Assembly (NCBI RefSeq): GCF_030867095.1
Contig: NC_081829.1
Coordinates: 54,392,491-54,456,490, forward strand
Direction: 5' to 3'
Source: Alligator mississippiensis
Taxonomy: Eukaryota; Chordata; Crocodylia; Alligatoridae
Length of the DNA: 64,000 nucleotides
The position numbers and the translations under genes are program-made. The notes beneath the pieces are model-generated. The model did no database searches. It saw only the letters and a list, made by a program, of their open reading frames with translations, and had not been told where the DNA came from. Of this stretch, positions 23,593-35,888 are shown one piece after another. Each line of letters opens with the position of its first letter. Position 1 is the stretch's first letter.

Positions 23593-26500
23593 AGGAGACC
23601 AAGGTCCAAGACCACCACCCTACGGGCGAGCGCTCGAAAGGATCCCATGGTGAAAATAAGGGTAGGTGACAGAGACTATGAGGCTCTAGTAGATACTGGA
23701 GCTACCTTTTCTATGCTTCCAGTAAAACCTCTTCTAGCTAAAAAAATGTGGAAAGCATGTAACTGTAGAAGGTATAGAAGGAAGACAAACTAGATTGCCT
23801 GTATGCAAGCCCCTCCTCACAAAAATTGGGAATAATATGTTAGAGCATGCTTTTATAGTTTCACCCGCCTGTCCCATAGCTCTCTTGGGGCGAGATCTAC
23901 TAACAAAACTCCAAGCTGAAATCTTCTTCCATGAGGATCAAATTGTGATGCAGCTACCCGTGAAGCAGGGTTCAAATTACCAAATGGCCCTCAGGGCAGC
24001 TGAGATTGTGTCAAAAGCCAAAGGAATTGAGATTTTAGAGAATGTTGATTCATGTGTGTGGGCAGATGGAACTCCTGCCTGGGCAAAATACATAAATCCA
24101 GTCAAGATTCCTCTAAAGGAGAGAGAGGGTCCTGTGTGTGTGAAACAGTATTCTCTAAAGAAATCCACCCGTGCAGGTTTAAAGCCGCTGATTAAAAAAT
24201 TCAAGCAGTATGGGTGGTTAATAGATGGATCATCCCCCTTTAATACCCCGATCCTGGGTGTGCCCAAAGCAGATGGTGCCTCCTTCAGATTAGTGCAAAA
24301 CTTGAGAGCTGTAAACAAAAAGGTTTTAGTGAATTATCCTATGGTCCCAAATCTACACACAATTCTGACCCAAGTTCCAGCAGATGCCAAGGTGTTTTCT
24401 GTGTTAGATTTAAAAGATGCTTTCTTCTCTATCCCGCTACATAAAGATAGTCAGAAATTGTTTGCCTTTGAATGGGAAGACCCGGACACGTATCATAAAA
24501 CTCAATTGTTATGGACAGTGTTGCCCCAGGGATTTGTCTCATCTCCCCATATCTTTGAAACAGCATTGCAAAAAGACTTGGAGCACTGGAAAGAGAGACA
24601 CCCTGAGGTAGCGCTGCTGCAGTATGTTGATGATTTATTGATAGCAAGCCCTGATGTGCAGACGGAAAAAAGAACAACAGAATCCTTGCTGAATACCCTG
24701 GGAAAGAAAGGGTATAAAGTGTCACGGAAAAAGGCTCAAATTTGTCAGCCAAAAGTCACCTTTTTGGGTTATGAGATTGAGGAGGGGGCTCGGACTTTGA
24801 GTAGGGATCGAATTCAAGCAATACAGGATATGCGTGCCCCCAAAAATCCCAAAGAGCTGCGAGCTTTCCTGGGCCTAACCGGGTTTTGTAGACTGTGGAT
24901 TCCTGATTATAAAAAAAAAGCCAAACCCCTATATGAGTCCCTCACAAAAGAGGGTCTCACAAATTAAAAATGGACTAAGAAAAACCAACATGCATTTGAG
25001 TTATTAAAAGCTGCCCTTTTGCAACCCCCAGCGCTGATGATTCCAAATGGGCGCAAGCCCTATAGACTGTATGTGCATGAAAATAAAGGGGTGGCCTCAG
25101 GGGTCTTAACTCAACCAGTAGGTCCAACTTGGAAGCCCGTGGGCTACTACTCCAAGGTCCTAGACCCGGTAGCGAAGGGATGGCCTGCATGTTTAAGGGC
25201 TGTCGCTGCCACAGCTATTCTTGTGGAGGAGGCCCAGAAGATTGTTATGGGAGCGGATATAAAAATACATACACCACATGGGGTTCCCCAGATCCTCGGA
25301 GGAGAGGGAGGGAAATTTTTAAACCCCTCCAGACAATCCAGATATAAAATCTTTCTCCTATCTAATCCAGGCCTCACCTTCAAGCACACCACCGCTTTAA
25401 ACCCAGCCACCCTGATGCCAGAACCGGGACCTCCGTGCCATGATTGCTTAGAGATATTAACTCAGACAATACTAATTCATCCTGACTTGACAAACAACCC
25501 ACTCGAGGACCCAGAGGAGGAGTTCTTCGTAGATGGTTCAAGTAGTGTAATACATGGCGTGTGGCATACAGGGTGTGCTGTGATAACCTTAACTGAAACT
25601 GTATGAAAAAAAAAACTCCTTGCAAACTGGTCAGCACAGGCAGTGGAGCTCACTGCCCTGACACGTGTATTGGTATTAGGAAAAGACAAAAGAGTGAACA
25701 TTTTTACAGATTCGCGCTATGCCTTTGCCACTGTACATGCCCATGGGTTGTTGTGGAAAAAACGTGGGTTCATCATGGCCTCCGGACAAAAGATTACAAA
25801 TGGGCCACAGATTGTAATGCTATTGGAAGCCCTTCAGCTACCGAAAGAGGTGGCCGTGGTGCATGTTAAAGCCCATGGCAAGGCTGCAGATGAGCGCCAG
25901 AGAAGGGGAAATGCGAAGGCTGACGTAGCAGCCAAAGAGACAGCGCAGATGGGAGGAGAGGCAGTGTTTCAGGGCTCGGCCCATGAGGTGCCCTTTTACT
26001 TAAAAGATTATAAAGCAAAGTATGGCCCAGGATCAGATAAGCTAGCCGCAGAGCTCAAGGCTATTAAAAACCCTCAGGGATGGTGGATTGTACCGGGAGG
26101 AAAAGTATTAATACCTCGATGCTTATTGGGAGAGATACTCTACCGGTTACATTATACCACTCACATGGGAGGCAATGCGATGGGAGACTTGTTAACTCGT
26201 CAAATGGTGGCTCCAGGACTTTATTTAGAAGCCCAGAGAGTGGTCTCTCAGTGCCCAACCTGTCAAAATATAAACCCAAAATCTACAAGACCACCAGCCC
26301 CTACGGGAGAAAGACCGTGGGCCCATTATCCCGAACAAGCTTAGCAGATTAACTTCGCTGAACTTCCAAAGTCTGGTCGTTACCGTTATCTGCTAGTATT
26401 GGTTGATCAACTAACTGGATGGATAAAAGCATACCCCACAAGAATGGCTACCGCATCCACAGTGACACGAGTACTACTCCACGAGATAATACCCCGATTT

Positions 26501-27169
26501 CTGTTGCCTAAATCCATTGAGTCAGATCAAACAAGTCATTTTGTAAAAAAAATAGTACAGGAAGTGTCCAAAGCTTTAGATATCACATGGAAACTCCATG
26601 CTCCATGGAAACCCCAGAGTTCAGGTCAGGTGGAGCGCATAAATAGAACACTGAAGGCTATGCTAACGAAAATCTGTATCAAAACTCATTTAAAATGGCC
26701 GCAGACACTCCCACTGGCTTTAACTCGTATTCATAGCACACCACGTAGAGGGATTAAATTGTCACCATTTGAATTAATGTTTGGTATGCCTCCCAGAGTC
26801 TTGCCAGCGGGGTGGAGGGAACAGGTTACTGTGGATTTGAAAAAATCCGAAATTTGAAAACATGTTATCGCCTTGCAGTCTGTTTTGTCTTCCCTACACA
26901 GGTTTGCTGCACCCTTCCAGAGCCTCCTGCTTAATACACCGATCCACAACTTTAAACCAGGTGACCAGGTCCTGGTACAGAAGTGGAAAAAAAATCCCCT
27001 CGCGGAAAGGTGGGAGGAACCCTACCAGGTGCTGCTAACTACACACACAGCTGTTCGCTTATCAAACAGCGTTAAGTGGACCCATTGCTCGAGAGTGAAG
27101 CCTTTTCATCAGGAAAACACCAACTCCCAGGGTGTGGTCACTCCGGAAGCTGATAACACCCGGAAATAA
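23593..27169 (+). pseudogene. pol: ERV pro-pol pseudogene (protease, RT, RNase H, integrase)
   Basis: The protease carries VDTGATFS (about 23689-23712), in the frame of gag. A one-base shift in the A-run near 23740-23755 moves the rest to another phase, where LLGRDLL ends the protease. RT has LDLKDAFF and YVDD (24623-24634). RNase H has FVDGSS (about 25530) and TDSRYAF (about 25710). Integrase has its HHCC zinc domain (to CPTCQ, about 26255) and a GQVER block. Nonsense codons are TAA 24965, TGA 25604, TAG 26342 and TGA 26855. The first acidic integrase residue is Asn (26351-26353), while the second Asp (26525-26527) and the Glu (26633-26635) remain. The product is non-functional. Confidence 0.94.
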
Positions 27170-27225
27170 AAAGCCAACAAATAAAAAAGTGAACCTGCTG
27201 GAGATTTAAAGTTACGCTTGCAAAG

Positions 27226-28767
27226 ATGTGGGCCCTAGTCTATTTGTTAAAGCTCTTGTCCCTTTTAGGTGTATCAAACCCAGCTGTTATGCCCACCTGT
27301 TATAAGTGTCCCCAAAACGGGGGTGGAACCCTCACTAAGGCTAACTACAAACTTTCAAAGTCTACAATACTTAGTGCCCTCCTGCACCCCATTTCCCGGT
27401 GCTGCCCGCATCGAGAAATTATAATTCAATCCGGCGATACAACACCTCTGTGTATAAAGCCAGACCCAGAAATCTGGTCTGCAATTCTCAAAGATTGGCC
27501 TTCAAGCCTTCAACCTGTCAATAATATATGGGAACCTAAAGGCACACCTACGAAGACATGGGTGGAAAATTCATGGGTGGCCCTTCTTAAAGACTCAGCT
27601 CGGGCTCTAACTAACCAAAGTTGTCTTTTGTGTGCGCTTACTCCTGTTTCTAGTGATGAGGGAGTCCCTTTCTTGCCTATCCCCCTCAATAGGACTGGTA
27701 TAGTCTCAGATTGGGGTTTTAACCGGAATTTCTCTTTGCGATATAATGGTTCTGGGAGAATTATGGTGGCAAAAGTTACTGGATCTATTTGCATTTCCCA
27801 ACACGGAAGTGGATTTAAAGTGGGACAGTCAAGGTGCAAGGAAACATGGATTTCTAAGGAAATCGCCCCCTGGGAGGGTGCATGGACATGCGCAAATGTC
27901 TCACATAACAATTTTGACAATTGTAGCTGCCTATTGAATAAGGAGTGGATTTCAGTTTGGGGCATTAATTATACCCACTATCGAAATGGTACCAAGGTGA
28001 ATGGGAGTTCAACAAAAAGAAGCTCACTAACTCTAACTTTAATGAGCTCTCGTTCCACCATCACAAATGAAGCCTGTGGGCTATGGTGGATTTGTGGGCG
28101 ATGGGCATATAGGCAGCTTCCCGCCAATTGGGCTGGGACTTGTTATTTGGGGGCTTTAATTCCGGGTGTTTGGATAACACAACCCAAAATTCATCGAGCC
28201 AAACGCAATACTGATGTTTCTTTTGAGGGCATTGTAGCAGGGGGAGGCCAAAAATAAAAAAATGATGAGTGGCCAGCAAAAAAAATCATTCAGTACTATG
28301 GTCCAGCAACTTGGGAGCCAAACGTGTTTGGGAGAGAGCCCACATATTTGACAAATCGAATTATTAAACTCCAGGCCGTAGTAGAAATTGTTACCAATAA
28401 AACTGCCGCAGCCCTGCGTCTGATTGATAACCAGCTCACTCAACTACATACTACGGTACTGCAAAACCACTTAGCTCTTGACTACTTACTTGCAAGTGAG
28501 GGAGGGGTGTGCAGGAAGTTAAATTTATCAAATTGTTGTGTTGAAATTGATGATAATGGTGAATTGATAAAGGCCTTAGCGGATAAAATGGAGGAGATAA
28601 CACGTGTCCCAGTCCAAACATAGAACGGGTGGAATTTTGATTGGTTTACATCCTGGCTCCCTAATTTTAGATGGTTAAGGGGAGCGTTCTTAATCTTTTG
28701 TCTGCTAATGTTGATACTTTGTTTGATTCCCTGTATTATACCCTGCATCATGGCTCTCGTGAGATGA
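27226..28767 (+). pseudogene. env: ERV env pseudogene (surface and transmembrane subunits)
   Basis: A single frame of 514 codons with no frameshift. It begins with a hydrophobic signal peptide (MWALVYLLKLLSLLGV). The surface part has a C-x-x-C motif, CLLC (27622-27633), and many N-x-S/T sites. A furin-type RAKR lies at 28195-28206. The transmembrane part has the LQNHLALDYLLA region and a C-x7-CC cysteine motif (about 28509-28541), then WFTSWLPNF and a hydrophobic anchor. Two stops, TAA 28255 just after the cleavage site and TAG 28621 before the anchor, prevent full translation. Only a truncated surface-like product of 343 residues could be made. Confidence 0.92.
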
Positions 28768-28874
28768 ACAGTACAGTCGGTCGTCAACTGAGAGATGTTT
28801 GTGCATTATCAGAAGTTAGCCATAGCTGAAAATTATTAAAATTAGAGTTAGAGAGCATCTTGAGGGGGAATAAT

Positions 28875-29446
28875 TGTGGTAAAAATATAGCATAATCTAT
28901 ATTTCCTGCTTTTATAATTGCTTTTGCATATTATCACAATTGCTTTTGCTAAGGCATGTAGGCTAATGATAGATTTACGAGTAGAACTACACTTCTACAG
29001 ACAGAGCCAGGAACAGATGCAATAAATAACTCCTTACGAGAGAGAAGAGAAGAGGGGCAAGAAAAGATGCTGATGTGGAGAGACCAGACCCTGACTGAAG
29101 GATGACCGCGAGGGGCTTAAGAACTGCCCCTGGGAGGGGATTTAAGATGTAAATGAGACATGTATATAAACCGTCATAGAACATGTAACTGCTAAACATA
29201 CGATGCAAGACGTAATGCTAAGTCTGCCAATAATTGCACAATACGTTGAAATCTATTGTTTACCTTGGCTATAAAAAAAAGTTTCAAACCCAGTTTGTCG
29301 TCGGCCCTGATTTGAGCGGCTCAGCTCCTGGGTCGATCTGTTTGCAAACAATAAATCTAAAATTAGACCTAGCCTGTGTGTGTAACTCTCTCCTGGGGTG
29401 GATTGGACAAGCCTCCAGGGGCACGAAACTAGCCGTTTGTGCAACA
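28875..29446 (+). repeat. 3' LTR of the endogenous retrovirus
   Basis: Same 572-bp length as the 5' LTR. TATAAAA is at 29270-29276 and AATAAA at 29350-29355, at identical offsets. An upstream TATATAAA is kept here at about 29162-29169. It could drive transcription toward 29500 and beyond, but no gene lies there. Confidence 0.96.
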
Positions 29447-29534
29447 CCGGGGCAGGCTCAGAGCTTGGCTAGCAGCCAGAGCAAGCTGCCACATACCACA
29501 CTGCTGCTGCGTGCACTACGCTGCTTTTTTCAGT

Positions 29535-29582
29535 GGTGAGTTTTTTTGACACCAGAAGATCCAAGTGTCAAAAAAACCCACC
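29535..29582. repeat. 18-bp inverted repeat (one mismatch)
   Basis: GGTGAGTTTTTTTGACAC is followed by a 12-nt loop and GTGTCAAAAAAACCCACC. It is probably part of a palindromic MITE on the right flank of the provirus. Confidence 0.7.
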
Positions 29583-29753
29583 ATGCCACAAATTACCAGC
29601 ACAGTGAATGGGTGCACGTGTACAGCATGAGGTTTGTAACTCCTCAAACTGTTTTAAGGCTCCACAAACCATACATGCACACTTGCTGGGATGCATTCTG
29701 CGGGTTTAGGTGGAAGAAAGCAACAGATGTGAAAAAGTCAGCAGTGTCTAAAT

Positions 29754-30050
29754 CAGGGATGGCCAATTTGCAGTGTGTGTGCCACAAGTGGTACAACTAG
29801 ACTCTGTGTGTGACACACAGCAGACCAGGATAGGGAGAGGCAGCACAATAATGGATAGGGCAGGCAAGAGAAAGAAGAGCAGCAGATGAGGCAGGGAGCA
29901 AGAGGCAGAGTAGCAGATTGGGAAGGGAGCACAAGGCAGGAAGCAGAAAGAACAACAGATTGGGCAGGGGAGGGTAATTGGAATGCTACTTGGGAGGCTG
30001 CAAGGCTAATTTGTAATGTGCTTGCCAAGAAGGTTGGCCCCCATTGGTCT
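29754..30050. mobile_element. hAT-like non-autonomous element
   Basis: The left end is CAGGGATGGCCAATTTGCAG, and the right end AAGGTTGGCCCCCATTGG is a loosely inverted match. The middle is purine-rich, with GGCAGG and AGCAGAT repeats. The minus-strand 91-codon frame is compositional. Confidence 0.5.
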
Positions 30051-31680
30051 AAGAATTAATTTAAGTACCCAAGTATCTTTAAGGAGCTGAGCCAGGGAGC
30101 CCAAGCTTCCTCAATACACCCATTTCTCTCTCTACTGTTTCTTTAGCTGGCTCCATCTTTAAAAGTGTCCTAGAAAAACTGCCTCTAGGACTAAGTAATT
30201 TACAGTAACTCTTTGATTAAACACTTTTGACACATAAGCAAGCAAGCCATTCTTTCTAGAGCACTAATGATTGTATTATAGATCAAGCAGGCCTGGAGGC
30301 CTGGAAAACACTGGCAGCAAACTGCCTTTCTTTTAATAGTGCTGTCCAAAAAAAAATGCTATAGAGAGATAATGACAACATCCAAGCAGGTAATCGAGCC
30401 TCCAGCTTCTTTCACTTGTAACAGGTTATCATAGATCTGTTTGTATGGCAACTGAAAGGAATGCGCCTTGTGAAACTCCTATTATCTAATTAGATGCTGC
30501 CAATGGGGAATTTTACTTTTTGATTACAATAATCAAAAATATATTAACTTCTGTTGACACTGCTCCACAATTTGTACTCAGACTCTTATTTCTGATCACT
30601 ATAAATCTGCCATGTAGACTGCTAGTTAGTAGGGGGCAGGTTATTATGGGTAAAAATCAGCATAACTCCATTCATTTCAATGGAAATATGTCAAATTATA
30701 CCAGCTGAAGCTCTGGCCTAAGCAGTCCTGAAGGACCTGCTACTTCATAACCTGTGTAGTCCAACACCTGTGAAAAATATATGTAAAATGTTCCCATGAC
30801 AATGTGGTAGCAATTTATCACTGCTTTGCATAGGTTTAAATTACTACACAGAGTACAAAATAGCGGAGAATTAGGCCCATAGCATGGAAGGACACAAATG
30901 GGAAAACCAGAGCAGCCAGTCACTCAAGCAATAGTTCTGAAACAGGTGTCCAGGAGCCAGGAGGAGGAAAAGCACAATTGCTAGTCTGGTCCATGTCAGC
31001 ATGGAATGAGGAACAAACAAGCAAGACAAGAAAGTGAGCTAAATTTATGCAACTCCTGCTTCAGGCAGGAGTCTTAGCAGCTCTGATAATGGTGAGATGA
31101 TGAGAAACAATAAGAATGCGCAACACAGACTAACTGATGCATATCGCAGCATCTGAAACTGAATGAGAGTACAGCCTTTTATTGAGTTGCTTTATCATTT
31201 GCCAGGTAATTACATCCGCTTTATAACATCTTCACTCCCTGGTTCCCCAACAGTCTCAGCTTCTCCTCATTTATGGATATGAAAGTGGAAGGTAACAGTG
31301 TTCACTGTCAGGAAATGAAAGTCCTCGATAACAGTATTAGTCATCAGTGGCATTTGCTACTATAACTGATCATGTAACTATCACATTTGGGAAACAAACG
31401 AGTAAACAGGAAACAATTCTGCTCAGAATTTAGCATTGCTCCAATGGGGATTTTGAATGACATACTGTTGTATTCATCATTAATCAGCTCATCGGATGCC
31501 ATTTTCACTACGAGCTTGCCATTTACATCTGAAAAGTGTTGGGATTATTTGTATATTCCTATTCCTATGTATGGTTTCCATTGATGCCAAAATCTTAGAA
31601 CTAAAACTGTGAATAACATCATTGGTATAATTTTAGTTCATATGATTGGTCAAATAATTATCTGCTAAAACAGTCATAAT
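30051..31680. other. Intergenic DNA
   Basis: No gene recognised. A dispersed motif of the type CATTTCAATGGAA (about 30661-30690) belongs to an old palindromic repeat family seen elsewhere in the window. Confidence 0.5.
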
Positions 31681-32185
31681 TAGGGACTTACCAAATTCAC
31701 AATTTTCACAGAAACTGTGAATTTGGTAGGTCTCCCATGAAAAAGCCTGGTCCATATGAAAAAGTGGGGAAACAGTCAGCAAGCGAAGGGGGAGGGGGGG
31801 GAGCAGAGGCAGGGGGAAGGGAACTGCAAATAGAGGTGGGAAGCCCTGACATCCTGAAGCACTGGGAGGAGGGAGAGGGGAGGAGGGTGGGGGAAGACTT
31901 TCACGGTGGAGTGCAACAGGCCCCCCAGCACCTATGATCAGCTAAGCAGTCCCAGAAGCCCTGTCCTGCTCCAGAGATTGCAATATCCAGGAAGGGACAA
32001 GAAGGACCCCCATCCCACACCTCTGATTGGCTGAGGGCCCCTGGAAGTCCTGCCCCTGCCCAGAGATTGACAGATGGCCATTTATCAATCTCTGGGGAGG
32101 GGAGGGACTTCTGGGGGCCCTTGGCCAATCAAAGGCATGAGGAAGGGGGGCCTGCTGTGCTCCACCACAAAAATGGTACCTGATG
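31681..32185. mobile_element. Non-autonomous DNA element with palindromic start
   Basis: It begins TAGGGACTTACCAAATTCAC, a typical end of a widespread amniote hAT-like element. An inner palindrome CCAAATTCAC...GTGAATTTGG follows. The rest is G-rich. The right boundary is not certain. Confidence 0.45.
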
Positions 32186-32800
32186 CCTGGCTGGGACTAT
32201 GAAATCCAGAGGCATAATATAAAGCTTCATTCTCTGGATTCAGTTTTTGAGATGCATACCACTGTAGTTATGCATGCAGTATCATTATTGTATTTTAGCT
32301 TGTGTGCCATTTCATCATTGTATTCCAAACTCTTATATATTGTCTTGCAAGGTACAGCTGGAATCTTATTAACCTCAAAAAGCAAAAGAAGGATCAGGTT
32401 TGCTCACTAGTTTTGAACTTAATGCTGTAGCCAGTTAAATATACATGACAGAGTTCTTTCTGCTTTGGATGAGAGTATCTTTGACCTGAGTCAAACAATC
32501 TCACCGTACCTGAGAACACCATCCAGCATCAATGCTGCAAATGGAGGGGACATAGATCTGGATGGAAAATCCTCACTCCTCCCTAAGCTAGCAGGTGTGG
32601 GACTAATGCCAGCATCATAGGATCTCTAACAAACAGGAACAGTTATCAGGAACTGTTATCAAAACTGAATCGGCTACACAAAGTCTATTAGTACCACAAG
32701 GGCCCAGTCTTGTCTAATTCTGTGAAGGACTCACATAATTAGAGATGTGGGAGCAAATATATAAAGGAGACTTCTTGACTACTTTTTCACAGATATGGCT
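32186..32800. other. Intergenic DNA
   Basis: Nothing recognisable. The frame 32183-32410 has no known domain. Confidence 0.45.
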
Positions 32801-33790
32801 AAGAAGGAACCTGGGCTGAGCTCTCTCCGGGGAGAAAGAAGGACATTTTCACATCATGTTGTAGTTGCAAGTAGATTTATAGCCAAATGATTCCATTTCA
32901 CAACTATACCTGAGTACCAAATCCTTGATTTCCTACTCATAATGTAGGGAGATAAGTCTACTTAGATGATCTTTGGTATTTTGATTACTGGGCAGATGCA
33001 CTACAGACAAGTGAATTTGATGGGTTATATGCAAATTACATAATGCAACTGCTTCTCTGCATAGACAAAATAGCTCACGCCATCTTGTCATGTGCTTGAG
33101 AGCAAGTTCTTACCTTTGTAACTGGATGCTTCTTTGCTGACAGGATAAGTTCTAGATAGACCTAAAAGTGGTCCTTCAGAAGAGAGACTTCTGCTGACAC
33201 TGAATCAAGGTAAGCACCAATTAACAGTCTGGGCAGGAAGGATCCAGTTTCATCTTTTGCTAGTTGATAAGAATCCTCAGAGACTGGAAGAGGCTCACTA
33301 GTCTCTGGAGGTTTTCTGACTTCTGAATGGCTGAAAAGCCTTTCAGTAATCAGTCATCAAGACAGGTAAACTGTGATCCTCCTGGCTCTGTAACAGTACT
33401 ACTACTACCCAGAGCACTTTGGTGGAAATGCTCAGGTCTGCGGGTAAGCCAAAGACTGTACTCTGTACTGGTAGTAGTCCTGGCCCATGATGAATCAGAG
33501 ATATTTCCTGTATGAGTATCATCTGACAATGTGGAAGTTAGCAACTTGTAAGTTAAGAAATGTAAACCAGCCTTTTAGATCCAAGATTGTGTAGCAGAAA
33601 GCCACCTTCATACATTTCCCTTCTGAACACTGATATAACAGAAGCCCCTTCTTGCCTGTACCATCCCCCCCATTTTGTGCTTTTCTTTTTCCTTCTGGGT
33701 ATTGGCAGAGACCTAGGACACTCATTGCATGGGTGTGGCTAGGTTCAGAGCAAGCCAAAAAGCTGAAGTGGCTTTCTGCAGAAGAAACTT
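32800..33790 (-). pseudogene. Degenerate DIRS-like retrotransposon fragment (RT and RNase H)
   Basis: On the minus strand the translation contains FTCLDD followed by a stop and LLKGFSA (about 33340-33375). This is the RT catalytic box as it appears in DIRS-type elements, with the following Trp changed to TGA. Next come ENLQRLVSLFQSL and KLDPS. Further along is HLPSNQNT followed by LSRLIS (about 32925-33000), which matches the RNase H end of such elements. Stops and shifts are frequent and no long frame remains. The assignment is from recognised motifs. A Ty3-type origin is less likely. Confidence 0.6.
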
Positions 33791-34692
33791 ACAAACTACA
33801 TCTACATATCAATTGAGCTAAGTGTCACTAAAGAAAACAAAAGAACTAAAATATCCACTTCAGAGACTGTAAATATACCCTAATGCTAACCTAACTCACT
33901 TACTGTCCCCAGTAGCCTTTGATCCTCCCTACTTCACATTGCATTTTTATATTTCATCTGTCTCATCTTTACCAAGTCATTTTATATTTTGTACTTTTAA
34001 ACCCTTAAGGAATGTACTCCCCGTAGAATGAAATTACACCCTGGACCACTGTTAAAAACTGCACTGAAATTGTAACTGTAAAGTGATAAAGTCTGCTATA
34101 TTGGGCTGGTCCCCCTTGAGCAAATGTGAGTATGTATGGTGATCAGTAGGTAACTAAATGACAATAGCCTAGCCAAAGGAACTTACCGTTACAAAACTCT
34201 ACAAGCCATTTTAGGCTAATCAAGCCAAGGAACTGACTTACCTACCCTATTGACTATTCTTGTAACCCATGACAATACAACCATTAAGTCAATAAGTCAA
34301 GGGTGGAATCCCAAAACTACACCATTGGGTGGAACCCCCAGTGACTGTGACTGACAGCTGTCATGCACTACTCAAAACTGACATGGGACATCCGGATTGG
34401 GCAGCTAAGATGATGCTGGGGGATCACACAAGTCTGTCAGAAAGGGATAAAAGGCAGTGAAGTGTGACCCTCAGTGGTGCCCTCTCATCCAGAACCTGAT
34501 CTGCTGAGACAGAAAGACAAGCAGGCAACCCCCTTCTGGAGAAGACATCATCTTGAAGGAAGCTGACTATTGACAGCAGACTCCAGGGCCTCAGATTGGT
34601 AGAAATACTGACACCAGTGTTCTCACAATCACTACAGCAGGTACTGTACACTTTACTACGTAAGTTTGAATGACATGGGTTTGAATGAGTGA

Positions 34693-34748
<56 letters not shown>

Positions 34749-35769
34749 AGGCAGCCAGTACCCCTCATAAAATCATAAATGCAAACTTTGAGTTATTAGT
34801 AACTTCACATCCCGTATGATAAATTAGAATTCATTATGATCCTGTAAGTTGGTCCTTTGTAGCCAACAATTGTTATCCAGCCTCTTTCCTCTTTTGAACT
34901 AGGAAACATCTACTTTCAAACTGCTTTTCCCTTCTTTTTTGACTGCCCCTCTTGCCACCAGGAAGGAGACCGCTTCCCTCCACACACTCCCATGAGAAGG
35001 CTCCCTAGAAAGAGATGGGGAAGGGAGGTTGTGAGAAGGCAATTCAAACTGGATGAAATATCCATTCATTACCACACTCAGGACCAAGGGGCCCATAGAT
35101 ATGAACCTATGTTGGGCAAAAATAGACCCAGTGGTTTCAGAAGAGCAGGCTGGAAGTACAAGAGTTTTGTCTCCCAAGCACACCTTTGGACTCTGTTTAG
35201 GAGTCCATTTGTTGAGGAATGAAGTACATCTGAATTTGAAAAAAAGGAGTAGCTTTTCTTTTCCCCCAAAATCAAAATTAATGAATCAGTAAATTTCTGA
35301 AGTAATACAGGAAGCACGAAAGATGTTTTCACATGAGGCTTGAAACATACATGAGAGATTGTTGTGCTCTTGGAGATAGCATATATGCTAATTTGCAAGG
35401 AGAATCTCCAATCAGCTGCTTAAGCCATCATACTGTCTGTTGTGCTGCCAGAGCAGATAGAGTGGAGGAGTTCAAAGTACTGCATTTACTTGAATATAGC
35501 AAGGGTTTTTTTTCCCCAAACAGCATGAACAGAAAAGTCCTTCATCTTACATTTGTATACAAGGAAATCTCATTAAATACATTGTCTATCATTAAACTGC
35601 TGCCAAAAGCAGCATATACTTCATCATAGAAACCAACTATGAAGTTGATATAAATGTAGCCAACACTAAGCATAACTATAAAACACATGGTCTATATGGG
35701 CAAATGTGCTGATGGGAATCTTTTTTTGTGTGTGTGACCCTTAAAAAAAAGGCAGTTGCTCCCCTAGAA
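33791..35769. other. Intergenic DNA
   Basis: Contains a dinucleotide repeat (34698-34746) and nothing else recognised. Overlapping frames around 34900-35400 lack domains. Confidence 0.5.
34698..34746. repeat. (TG)n microsatellite, about 24 units
   Basis: An uninterrupted TG/GT dinucleotide run of 49 bp. The apparent His-Thr repeat frame on the minus strand is an artefact of it. Confidence 0.97.
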
Positions 35770-35888
35770 GAGAACTGGTACCCAGTACTACAATACTAGG
35801 CTAGCACCAGGAAGGCCAAAGCCGGGCCTGAGACCCTTTCCTTGGTGCCAAAAGTGCTTGATCTTAGCCAAAAGGCTGAAAAGGTGAT
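35770..35888 (-). pseudogene. U2 snRNA pseudogene
   Basis: On the minus strand, 35888 starts ATCACCTTTTCAGCCTTTTG, followed by GCTAAGATCAAG. This matches the U2 5' end, including the branch-point recognition surroundings, with three or four changes. Near 35780-35800 a CTAGTATTGTAGTAC block resembles the U2 3' stem-loop. The middle of U2, including the Sm site, is missing or replaced, so the copy cannot make a functional snRNA. Confidence 0.75.

Larger units (their letters stand above)
20899..29446 (+). mobile_element. Endogenous retrovirus, class I gammaretrovirus-like, complete but inactivated
   Basis: The provirus is 8.5 kb with LTR, primer site, gag, pro-pol, env and LTR in order. Both LTRs are 572 bp with TG...CA ends and differ at about nine positions. 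The flanks share CCGG (20895-20898 and 29447-29450), a 4-bp target duplication as in gammaretroviruses. Every reading frame carries nonsense codons or frameshifts, so no complete viral protein is encoded. Low LTR divergence suggests a fairly recent insertion, but the many stop codons show loss of coding function. It lies in intergenic DNA about 3.4 kb beyond the tRNA-Ser gene and about 11 kb from the 3' end of DNAJC12. Confidence 0.96.

Noticed and set aside
34424-34768. 114-codon minus-strand frame with a His-Thr repeat
   Set aside because: The repeat is the (TG)n microsatellite. The rest has no recognisable domain.
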